Below are positions 36,769 to 46,713 of a stretch of 64,000 nt of DNA, one piece after another. The notes under the pieces are model-generated. The model ran no database searches and was not told where the DNA came from. It saw only the letters and a list, made by a program, of their open reading frames with translations. Numbering within the stretch: position 1 is the first letter of the stretch; each line of letters opens with the position of its first letter. Made by a program: the position numbers and the translations under genes. The DNA lies in contig NC_034409.1 in NCBI RefSeq assembly GCF_002078875.1, positions 9,891,399-9,955,398 on the forward strand, in the 5' to 3' direction. The DNA comes from Numida meleagris (taxonomy: Eukaryota; Chordata; Aves; Galliformes; Numididae).

Positions 36769-37120
36769 TGATTGGGATTGTTCAGTCTGGAGAAGAGAAA
36801 GCTCAGGGGAGACCTTCTAGCTCTCTACAAATACCTGAATGGAGGTGGGGGTCAGGACTAGAGGGATTGGCCTCAAGTTGGGCCAGGGGAGATTCAGATT
36901 GGACGTTAGGAAAAATTTCTTCTCTGAAAGAGTGTTTAGGCACTGGAACGGGCTCCCCAGGGAGGTGGTTGAGTCACTGTCCCTGGAGGTGTTCAAGAAA
37001 TGTTTAGATGTTGTACTATGGAGCATGGTTTAGTGGCAAAATATTGGTGGAAGGTGGATGGTTGGACTGGATGATCTTGTAGGTCATTTCCAACCTTGGT
37101 GATTCTATGATTCTATGATC
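36769..37120 (+). mobile_element. CR1 LINE 3' fragment, plus strand
   Basis: Begins at GGATTGTTCAGTCTGGAGAA (LFSLEKRKLRGDL block) and runs through the ORF2 C-terminus and 3' UTR, ending in two ATTCTATG-type repeats at 37101-37120. Its sequence differs in character from the minus-strand neighbour: [12 protein letters not shown] here against FQYLKDAYK-type there. They therefore look like two insertions or two source subfamilies and not one inverted copy. Confidence 0.93.
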
Positions 37121-40100
37121 ATTTAAATTCACTGGTATCATCTGAGAACTTCTACATTCCTCTGTGTGATTACTTTTTGTTGATCTTTGGGTCTGGAGAT
37201 TAATTTAATTTTTTGGATCAGATTGCCTTTCTCCTTTTAGAACAAAGCTACTAAACTCACTTCCCCCTCACACCTTTAAATTCTCATTGTTACTATAGAA
37301 ACAGCTATTAAACTGGGAGTGGCAGTAATTAATAACATCTGCAAGAGCAATACAAAGTCTACAACATAATTAATCCCAGCATTTGGAGTGGATTGTGCAG
37401 AACTGTCCTTTTTGCTTTGCATGGAGCCACAGACTCCACAGAGCCAATTATAACATAGGAGCTTAACAGTACTGTACCAATACATTATGGGTTGTGAAAT
37501 AGTGTGGAAAATAAAGGGGGTATTAACCCATATGAATAACTGACATCGTTATTACAGAGTTTAATGGAGTATGATCCTGAAGAGAATTAGACTTGCACAG
37601 ATATTATGGGCACATACAAAAATTTTACTTTACATTTTCTGACAACATAAAACTACTCACTTGCTACTAAAATGACAGCAGGAGCTTGAAATGTAACTTT
37701 AAAATCAGCTCCTTCATTTCAGTTATAGACTGGGGTTGATCCGATGTGTATATTTACCTAGAACTGCTTTTGTCTTTTGCCTTTTCACTTTAAAAGCTGA
37801 ATTTGATTTTTAAGAACAGACAATTAAAGATTTTTAATAAATCATGAAAAGATGAGGGAGCTTCTCTGCCATCACGCCTTGTAAGAGAAGGAATATTATA
37901 AATATTCAGTTATTATTTTATTATTTCATAATGGTCCTCAGCATAATGTCTACAATCCATGCAGCCAGCTTCTCATTAAGAACTAAGAGTACTTGCATAG
38001 AACAAGTGGTATCAGTCAACCTTAAATAGGTTTTGTGGTTGGTTTTAAAATATCTAGCAGGTACTGTATTATCAGATTGAGGTACATTGTATTGCACACA
38101 GCACTGAATGAGTTGTCTTCATCCTGAGGTCAAGTAGCGAGTCTTGGGCTCCTCAACTCAAAGCTATGCGGACTGTTATCTGAGCTCCTAATGACAAAGC
38201 ATATTAGATTGGGCCCAATTCCAGATAATGGGGCCACCTGGCTTCTCATCTGCATAGCATAATCACAGCAATGTCACGTAAGTCTCTTCTGACATACTCA
38301 AAGACTTGCTGAATATACTTGTTTTTTAGGTCTGTTTTTTTTTTTTTTTACTCTGTTAGGATTCCTAATTTACCATCTTTTAAAATTAAAATAAAGGGAT
38401 GGTCTATTGGTAGACCAAACTTCTACCAGTGTTTCCCTTCTCCTTTCTCTTGTTATCCCTCTCACTTACCCGCATCTTTATCTTTTAATCACTGGTCTCC
38501 TTCCCTTTGATATTTCACCTTCCTATTCACTTCTTTCCCTCCTCTTCTGATCCCTTGTTTCACTTTACTTTTCCCCAGTTCATTCTTTCATTTTTTTAGC
38601 CTTCCTTTTATGAGACATGAATTGTCTGTATTGTTTTTATTTCCACATGCATACCCTGCCTTCTTCATTTATGTTTTCCTGTTCTTAATTCTTCCTTTTC
38701 CTCAGTTATCCATTATTCCCACTTTTTTTTTTCCCCGTCTCTTCCCTGCCCCATATAGCTTCTGAGTTATTTTTGCATCACTATTATCTTGCAGACCAGA
38801 CCAAGCAATTTACATGATACCATCTCAAACCACCTATTTTAGGATGAGATGCATCATTCTCTAGAGGTGCTCATCAATGTCCATGCACTACAAATGGAGC
38901 TGAGACGACTCCTTTTGACTAGCTGTTAAACTTAAAAGCATCAAAAGGCTGGTGATCCAATGCTGAATGCAAACACCACTCAGTAAAAGGTTCTTGGAGC
39001 CAAACATCTGAGAAATACCATTCTTTGATCATGCCCAATACCTTGTTCAGAGATACCAGTGGTCATGCCCCCTCAGGCTATCATTCTCAGCTGGGAGGAT
39101 AAATCATATAAGAGTTAATTAACTAAAACAACACTATTTATTGTTGTTAACTACTGGTTGAAACAAAATAAACTTTTTTTTTCCTTATTGCAGGTTCATT
39201 CTTCCACTGAGTACGGAATGAGAACAGTGAAAACTATGATGCCAAAAGCAGGGAGCCAGATTCGACTTGGCTACTGAGCCTTAACTCTCCCTGCTGAACT
39301 TCCAAAAGCAGCGTCTGTTCCTGAACTGCATGAGAGTACAACACTGAGGGAGTGTTTGGTCCCACTGGTTGTCAGAGCCATGAAAAAAAATGGTTACTAT
39401 TAAAAAAAAAAAAAAGAAAAACAACAACAAAGAAATGGGTTCCAGTTGTTCTTCCAGACTTCTGGAGATTGATCTCAATTGTTTCCACAGTCACAGGCTC
39501 CTTATGAGACTTTTTGTCTAAGACTTACATCTTTCATAACATCAAGCTACATCTGCTAGAATTTTCTCCTTAACTCAGCATCTCACAGAAGTGCACATTT
39601 GTAATAGCTAAGAGTAAAGCATTTGAAATACATAGACAATAGCTTTATAGAGATGTCAAGCAAGGTTGAGTTCAATATAATTATTTGCCATTTCTAAAAA
39701 AAATTAAATGAAAGCTTATGATTTAACATTTATGAAATGACAATATATCTGTATTTCCACTACTACATTAAGGAGATTAGTAACAAATGAAAGATGGGTA
39801 TACAGGACAAAGACATTTACTAAAAAAAGACAGTCCAAATGTACTGCAGGACACAAGCAAAGAAGTTTTCTTTTGCAGGAATATTGCTAGTTACAATCTC
39901 AGCAATACTTCAGAATGCAGCTTTCATAACCACCTGGCTAATTAGGTAAGAGGGGGTAAGCAGGTATGAGATACTGAGGTGGAGTCACCTCATTTAGCTA
40001 GAAGTGATTTGGAATGATTATTCTGATGCCACCTCAGTAGGCAGGTGTTCTCCCTTTCCAGTGAGATGACAGGACTTTTTTAGACCCATGATTAGGATTC

Positions 40101-40920
40101 TAGAACTTTTTAGTCCGATGAAGTTGCAATATACCAAGTTTCAGGACAGTAGCATTCTTACATTTAGAAAAGCTTCTACTGGGGTAAATTGAATCTCATA
40201 GGGTGAAAATCTGGTTGTGAGTAAATCTGAGGGGACATTGTCTCTTTTGAAAGTGAAAGAAGGAATATATGTGTATGTTTTGATTTTTTTTTAAAAAAGC
40301 ACTAAAATCTATCTATCATTGTTAAAAACAACGGAAAGGACAGAATAAACCAAGTTAGAGTAGATGGGCTATGAGGAAGACAGAGAAGGTTGAACAGAAA
40401 TATTTTGTCACTCAATCACTTCCTTATGTAAAGCATAAATGTTATTTGTATAAGACTGTTCTTACAGTTATATTTCTTTACAAGCCCAGAACATACTATG
40501 CTTTAACGTTTATAATTAAGGGTTTCCTCCAGCAAGACTACTGACACTTACGGTTTTCTGTGAATAGTGTCACAACATCACCATGAGATTTACAACGAGC
40601 ATTTCTACATTACAGAGTAAAATACAGTACATTGATGCTTGAACAAAAAAGTTAATTTTCCTTCCCAACTCAGTGGCATTGTAACACCTGGATGAACAGA
40701 GAAGCTTTCAAAATCAAACCGCTATCTCCACATTGTAATAGAGTGCCATGTGTAGATGTACCAAGATCAATGACAATTCAATGAACTTTATGTTATGCTT
40801 CCTCCTTAAATGGATGAAGCTTTACATGCTTGGCACATTGCTCTAAGATAGTTTTCTTCAGTATTCAGAGAGAGAATATTTCTGATGCTTGGCTACAAAT
40901 TTCAAAGTTATCCCCAAGTA
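37121..40920. other. A/T-rich intergenic DNA
   Basis: T-rich 38320-38760 (poly-T at about 38334-38349, then long pyrimidine-rich stretches). Poly-A near 39401-39415. No gene or interspersed repeat recognised. Confidence 0.5.
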
Positions 40921-41640
40921 GAATCATAGAATCACAGAATTGCTCAGGTTGGAAAAGACCCTCAAGATCATCAAGTCCAACTGCAACCTAACCATATTAC
41001 CCTAACAACCCACCACTAAATCATGTCCCTGACACCACATCCAAATGGTTTTTAAACACATTCAGGGATGGTGACTCAACCACCTCCCTGGGGAGCCTCT
41101 TCCAGTGCTTAACAACCCTTTCTGTAAAGAAGTTTTTCCTGATATCCAACCTAAACCTCCCCTGGCGCAGCTTGAGGCCATTTCCCCTTGTCCTGTCACC
41201 TGTCACCACTGAGAAGAGACCAACCCTACTCTCACTGCCATTACCTTTCAGGTATTTGAAGAGAGCAATAAGGTCTCCCCTCAGCCTCCTCTTCTCCAGA
41301 CTAAACAGCCCCAGTTCCTTTAGTTGCTCCTCGTAGGGCATATTCTCCAAGCCCTTCACAAGCCTTGTTGCCCTTCTTTGGACCTGCTCCAGCACCTCCA
41401 TGTCCTTTCTGTATTGAGGCACCCTAAACTGAGCACAGTACTCAAGGTGGGGCTTAACCAATGCTGAGTACAGGGGCAGGATTACTTCCCTACTCCTGCT
41501 CACCACACCATTCCTGATACAAGCCAGGATGCCATTGGCCTTCTTGGCCACCTGGGCACACTGCTGGCTCATATTCAGCCGCCTGTCCATCAGCACACCA
41601 AGGTCCCTTTCTGCCAGGCAGCTTTCCAGCAAGTAATTGT
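40921..41640 (-). mobile_element. CR1 LINE 3' half, well preserved
   Basis: Minus-strand CR1, 720 bases. It begins with its terminal repeats (GAATCATAGAATCACAGAAT) and 3' UTR (GGTTGGAAAAGACCCTCAAG), then carries the C-terminal third of ORF2 without a stop, and is truncated at about 41640. It looks less decayed than the copies near 3.6, 9.6 and 13.1 kb, since a single frame stays open across all the recognisable ORF2 sequence. Confidence 0.96.
41021..41632 (-). pseudogene. CR1 ORF2 C-terminal remnant, 203 codons open
   Basis: The frame runs from the thumb-side part of the LINE reverse transcriptase ([15 protein letters not shown], then [17 protein letters not shown], then [16 protein letters not shown]) through [15 protein letters not shown] to the natural-looking C-terminal block [19 protein letters not shown]. 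The catalytic FADD segment and endonuclease lie upstream in a full element and are absent here because of 5' truncation. The ATG at 41632 is simply the first in the surviving piece and not a real start. No promoter or role is implied. The value of this entry is in dating the insertion. Confidence 0.92.
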
Positions 41641-44600
41641 TGGTTTAACAGCAATGTCAAACAAAACAAAACAAAGCCAAAAAACTACCCTTCGATTCAA
41701 TGTAACTCACAAAGTTTTTCTAATACAGAACTCTGTCCAATTCAAATATGTAAAATAATTCCACTCACTTGCAATGGGCCAGATCTTGCATTTCCATCTG
41801 CTGCAGATTTAAATAGGAGCATTTTTTTCTCTGAAATTAGAATTTGTGATCCAGCAGCCTGCACTCTCTTTGTCACCCCCACACAATCAGAGTAAGAATT
41901 ATTCAGCAAGATTACCCCTTCCTGCCCCTTATAACATACATACATAAAGAAGATATGATGTGCCAGGAACAAGATGATATTCTGGTGATACCGTGGCAGT
42001 GATTAAGACCTTGACATACTTTAAAGTATTTCAGTGAGCGAAGTTTGGCTTAACTGAGTTAGAGCTACCAAAATACTTGTCCCGACCACAAAGGTAAAGT
42101 GTGCTTACCACACTGCAGACTGTGCTCATTGAGAGTGACAACCGCTACTGCTTTGTTGGATCTAAACAAAAAGTCTTAAAAAAGTACACGGAATCATTGT
42201 GTGCTATAACTAACTTCTACATAAGTTAAACAGCACTTTTATCCAAAAGTTTTATGACAATGCTGACTACTGGAGAATGAGTTGATGTGCAAGCATAAAA
42301 AAAAGATTAATAAAACTTTGAATCTGGTTCTAATACAGAATCTGTTTTTTGTTGTTGTTTTTTAAATGGTTCACAGACAGGAAATCTAGCTGTTTCGTCT
42401 CTTATGCTGGATTTATAACAGCATAAATCATTTATGAAAATATATATAATATATCCAGAAGCTGAAATTAAAGAAAAAGACTTGATCATGAATTAATTCT
42501 TCTTACTGATATACAACTGAGAAGACTGATGCAAAATAAACTTCATATTTTTGCCATAGGAATTTCTATTTCTGACATAAGAACCATCAAGGTCAATTGA
42601 AAGATTCTCAGTAATTCCGGTAGGTGCAAAGCAAATTTTTTTGTAAGATCCCTGTCATTATATCAATCCTTGTCATTCCTATGCTCCTTCAAAGAAAGGT
42701 CTCGGTCAGATATGACAGGTAATAAATTTAGAATGAGGTGAAGTAAGAATGAAGAAAGATTTACTTTTGTGGTTTGTCATTCAAGTCTATATTTAAGTGC
42801 TTATAAAAGAAGACTTGTCAGACGTAATAGATCTTAAGGAACCTTAACAAGATGAATTATAAGAATAACTCCAGTGCAACACTATTGTGAAGTAGAAACA
42901 ATATATATGAAATACTGTTTTAAAAGTGTCTGCATATGGAAATGTTCTAATAATCAAATGTTAAGAAATTGATCACTTGGGAGATTTTAATGACTTTTCA
43001 TTACTTTTTTATTTTCCTAGATTACAGGAGAATGAAGAGATACCAAGAACCTCAATTCTGCTAGTATTATGTATTAAGTCAGTCACACCTTCCTGCCAAA
43101 GCTAGAGGGAACTCATTTGAGCACATTTATTCATATCCATGAGTCACGATGAGGTCATAATGAGGTCAGCATTTCTAAACATTATGCATCTTCATTAAAT
43201 ATCTGGCAAATAAATGTATTTTAATGTATTTTAAACATAATGTGGAATAAAAGAGTGAGAAAATAGTAAATAGTACATCATTATTGGAGTTCCTACACCC
43301 TTTTATTCTCTGTGCATGGCATTGATTTCCAGATTTTCAGATTAAAATAAAGACAAAAATTCAAAAGCCAGCTTCAAGCCTCACTTCATTTTGAAGCAAA
43401 ATTATTATTTGACTCCAGCTTTTCTCAAAACTGGGCTCCAGTCCACGCTTGCCTGCAAATCCTGTAAAGCCTGCAGGCTGAACTTGAGTTGTGTGTCACA
43501 GATCTGAGCCTTCTCATGAATACCACATAGGTGGCACAGGTGCCAAGCTCCCTGTTCCAGCTCTGGCTGCTCCTCATGCCTCAGTCAGCTTGCTCAGAGC
43601 TAACCTATACACTCCTCCTCCATGTTGCAACTACACATTGACACCCTTCCTCTTCTTCCCTGAGTTTTAGTGTGCTCCAGGGAGGCATTCACCTACACCT
43701 AAGTGGAGTTCATTGTGAGGTTAGCACCTTGTGGGGGGTCTTGTTATTCGATAGTAACGAACACAGCAGATTTGATGTTTCAAACAGTGCTATAATAAAA
43801 ACAGCAGTATTTTTCTCCAGCACCTTTTTTGCACTTAAACTACCATTACAATGTATTAGCACTGCTGAAACAGTCACAAGCTGGAGCTTACTGCATGACA
43901 TGGGGTGCCAACCCACCCATGCATTGCACTGTTGCATTGCTAGCCATGTGTTACTGTTGTTAGAATTATGAGTAGCAGTACTTACTGCCCTGTGGAGCTC
44001 TGTAAGTGATGGATGCAGCATCACTAATGACGCAAAAAAAAAACAAAAACATTCCTGCGTTACCTTATGCTTTTGTATTTATTATTTTATCTTACCATTC
44101 TTTGATTTTTCTTTGCTTCCTGTACTTTATATTGAAACGGTATGTCTGAGTGAGAGCAGTCTTGCTTAATCTCTCACCTATCCAAGCCATTTCCCACATG
44201 GGCTTGCACAGCCATTTGCACCCTCTCAGCCCTGACCAACCTGCATACCCTTTCTGCATGCCCATCTCAGGGAGAGGAGCACAGAGCACCTCATTCCCAG
44301 CTCTGTGACCATGGTGTGGTAAGCAGCGTATGGGCCTACAGAGGGAGCACAGCTGGGAATTGACCTGAGGACCTCTCCTGCTGGACAGGGATGAGCTGAG
44401 GGAATGTTGTGTACTTCAGTTAGGCAAGTTGCCATGCGGGGCACTTCCATTCCTTGTCCTGAATGGGTAAGGTTGGAGTGTTAATCCATCGCTGCGCAGG
44501 CTGTAGGTGTTCTGGGGCACAACTAATAGGAGAACATAGAAGATCCCAGCATAGTTCAGGCATGAACTCGTGTTGACCTTGAGGATGCTTGCAAGCAGCA

Positions 44601-45513
44601 GAACTAGCGATTTTTGGGGAATACTCATGTTCATAACTGAACTGATGCCCTATATTGGCTAATACTAGCCTTAAACAGAGTTGGGCAACAAGAGTAAGGA
44701 GATGCCTTAAATTACACTCGAAGTTAAGTTGCCCTGGGCTGGTATAACCTGAACCACTCCCTATTTTAAGCCTCTTTCCCCTGTGCATTTCTCCAATGCT
44801 TTACTCCACTGCCCAGAGTCTTTTACCCTGGATCTCATCTCAGCGAACCCTATGAAGTAGTACATCTGTCAAAGAAATTACCCCATGCCTGTGGCTCTGT
44901 AGTTGCCCACTGCACCTTATAGCAGAGATCATCCGTGCCCCTGCACCCTGTTAGGACAGCAGAGCTGCTTGGATGAGAAATTACAGCTGTGCCTGAAGTG
45001 CTGCTACATGATGTGGCAAAGCAGCAAGGCCTGTGGAGACCTAAGGCTGGACTGTAGATACTAGTCCAACTGTGAGTTTACAGGCTGCAGTACTGTTTTA
45101 GAAATTGCTATTTTAGATTTGCATCCAAACCCTAAGTCCTACGTACCTACAGGTAGGTGGATAGGTGACGACAACTGGGAGCTCTTCCCACCAGCTCTGA
45201 AGTGCCAGCTCCAATCCAGAAACAATGTGGATGAGTGACTGCATGGTTTACAGATTGCAACTGAAATATCGTGCTGGCGTGGAGCCCGGGCAATGCAAAC
45301 ACTCAGTTCTCCATTTGTGGATCTCAGCTTTGGTACTTCTGCCACCTTTAAAAGAGAGATGAACACTCTTCTGCTTTACAGAGGTTGTTGTGAGTTAATA
45401 CATTCGAGATTATGGTACTCTTTGATACAATAGATGTGAGAATAGCATGAATAGTGTCTGCTCTTTCATTTCCACCTGTTGGACTAATTACCAAAAATGC
45501 AGGAAGAAAGCAA

Positions 45514-45514
<1 letters not shown>
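41641..45514. other. CACNA2D1 upstream intergenic DNA
   Basis: Apart from the motif cluster at 43140-43168, no gene or repeat is recognised. G+C content rises between about 43400 and 45350. Several overlapping short frames occur there on both strands (for example 43672-43971 plus and 44420-44788 minus), none with a domain. Confidence 0.5.
43140..43168 (+). promoter_or_regulatory. AP-1 site plus DR5 (AGGTCA direct repeat) cluster
   Basis: TGAGTCA, a perfect AP-1 site, lies at 43140-43146. Perfect AGGTCA half-sites follow at 43152-43157 and 43163-43168 in the same orientation, separated by the five bases TAATG. DR5 of AGGTCA is the classical RAR/RXR retinoic acid response element arrangement. 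The cluster lies about 3.45 kb upstream of the CACNA2D1 start codon. Function is inferred from motif match alone. Confidence 0.4.
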
Positions 45515-45552
<38 letters not shown>

Positions 45553-45595
45553 AAGAAAGAAAGAAAGAAAGAAAGAAGGAAAGAAAGAAAAGAAA
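45515..45595 (+). repeat. A36 homopolymer followed by (GAAA)n
   Basis: Thirty-six A residues at 45515-45550, then GAAA units with one GAAG variant to about 45595. It lies about 190 bases before the CpG island begins. No retroposon body precedes it. Confidence 0.95.
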
Positions 45596-46220
45596 TTTTC
45601 GTGAAAAGCTGTTACTGAACTTTGAATTGCTTTATTAAATAACCTAAGCAATCTTTCCCTGGATTACTTTGTATGGAGAATGTATAGCTGCCACAGAGAG
45701 GGGTGTATGTGAGCATAAAGGAAAGGCAACCAGCGCTCTGAGTTGTCCGAGGGCTCTGAAAACAATACACAGATTACAGATGCGGCTGAGGAGGATGGAG
45801 CCTGGGGTCTTGCATCGAGCCCCGGGGACCCGCACCGGGAGGTGCTGCTGGGACCCCCCAGAGGGCCATACAGATACATACACACGTGTATATGAATGCA
45901 CCCCAGGCCGGGCGCGCTGCTGGGCGTGCGGCGGCTGCTCCTTCAGAGGGAGGGGGAGAAGGATTAAAACAGGCACGAAGCACCGTTAAAAATAGCGCGC
46001 GGGAGGCTCGGAGGTGCGGCACGCAGCCCGGGGGCCCGGCCCGGAGCTCCCCGCTCCATGTAAGGAGCGCGGCCGCGCAGCGCCCGGCGCCCGCCCCCGC
46101 TCCCGCCGCCGGCAGGAAGGCAGCAGCCGGCAGAAAACCGCCCGCCGCCAACTCTCCCTTCCCTCCTCTCCCTTCAGGAGCCCCCACCCCGCCTTCCTCT
46201 CCTCCTCCTCCCCCCCTCCT

Positions 46221-46243
46221 CTGCTGCTGCTGCTGCTGCTGCT
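46221..46243 (+). repeat. (CTG)7 trinucleotide repeat
   Basis: Seven CTG units plus CT, immediately after a pyrimidine-only run (CCTCCTCCTCCCCCCCTCCT) at about 46200-46220. It lies about 380 bases before the CACNA2D1 ATG, in the promoter or an extended 5' UTR depending on the transcription start. Confidence 0.95.
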
Positions 46244-46471
46244 CCGCAATCGGGGATAAATCAGGGAAGCGAACGCACGCACGGGGTGAGCGGGGATCCG
46301 TTACAAAAGTAGCGCTGATGGCGGCGGATCGGATGAAGCTGGAGCTGCTGCCGGAGTAGCAGACAGTGGAGTGCCTCGCTCGCTCCTCTCTTCCCCCTCT
46401 CCACCCACCGATCTCCATCGTTTCTCCTCCTCCTCCCCACCCTCGGCCGCGCTCCCTGCACATCGCTGGGC

Positions 46472-46514
46472 TGTGCCAGGGGGCGGGCGGGGGCAGCGGA
46501 GGAGCCTTTAAAAA
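46472..46514 (+). promoter_or_regulatory. Candidate core promoter: GC box and TTTAAAAA
   Basis: GGGCGGG (Sp1-type GC box) at 46481-46487 overlaps TGTGCCAGGGGGCGGG, a partial CTCF-like match at 46472-46487. TTTAAAAA, a TATA-like element, is at 46507-46514. If that element is used, transcription would start near 46540, giving a 5' UTR of roughly 80 bases before the ATG at 46619. CpG-island promoters often ignore such elements, so the start could lie further upstream. Confidence 0.4.
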
Positions 46515-46618
46515 CCAGCGGCCCCCCCACACCCGGCACGCACAATAATTGAATTTATTATTATTACCGTCTCGCCGACTTGGGGGGAAAAAAGAGGGAT
46601 CGATCTTCGATCAGGAAG

Positions 46619-46713
46619 ATGGCTGCTGGCTGGCTGCTGATCTTTAGCCTGACACTTTTCCAGTCCCTGGTGATGAACCACTCCTCGGAGGGCCCGTTCC
46701 CTTCGCCCACCAC
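46619..46713 (+). CDS. CACNA2D1: CACNA2D1 exon 1, coding part (calcium channel alpha-2/delta-1 subunit, partial)
   Basis: Encodes the first 31 residues plus two bases of codon 32 of the alpha-2/delta-1 auxiliary subunit. This extracellular, membrane-anchored protein raises surface density of voltage-gated Ca2+ channels, binds gabapentinoids and acts in synapse formation. The reading shows a signal peptide: MAAGWLL, a hydrophobic LTLFQSLV core, then NHSSE. The mature chain should start near residue 25 (GPFPSPT), matching the human mature start EPFPS. About 21 of 32 positions agree with the human N-terminus as I remember it (MAAG, LTLFQSL, SSE, PFPS). The ATG has a strong context (A at -3, G at +4). 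The exon ends AC|GTAAGT, a near-perfect donor at 46714; phase 2 leaves codon ACN (Thr), as in the human protein. Without splicing a TAA follows at once. The VWA, Cache and delta parts lie in exons beyond this window. Confidence 0.9.

Noticed and set aside
43672..44024. Overlapping plus (99) and minus (104) codon frames
   Set aside because: Mutually overlapping, no domain, no evidence of expression. Considered chance.
44420..44788. 122-codon minus-strand frame with Cys-rich composition
   Set aside because: No recognisable domain. Overlaps other frames in the same moderately G+C-rich segment; no start context, splice or promoter evidence.
45774..46532. 252-codon minus-strand open frame in the CpG island
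   Set aside because: Composition-driven: G+C-rich DNA lacks stop codons. The translation is low-complexity Pro/Arg/Gly/Gln with no domain, and it opposes the promoter of CACNA2D1. The 157-codon plus-strand frame at 45886-46359 is rejected for the same reason.
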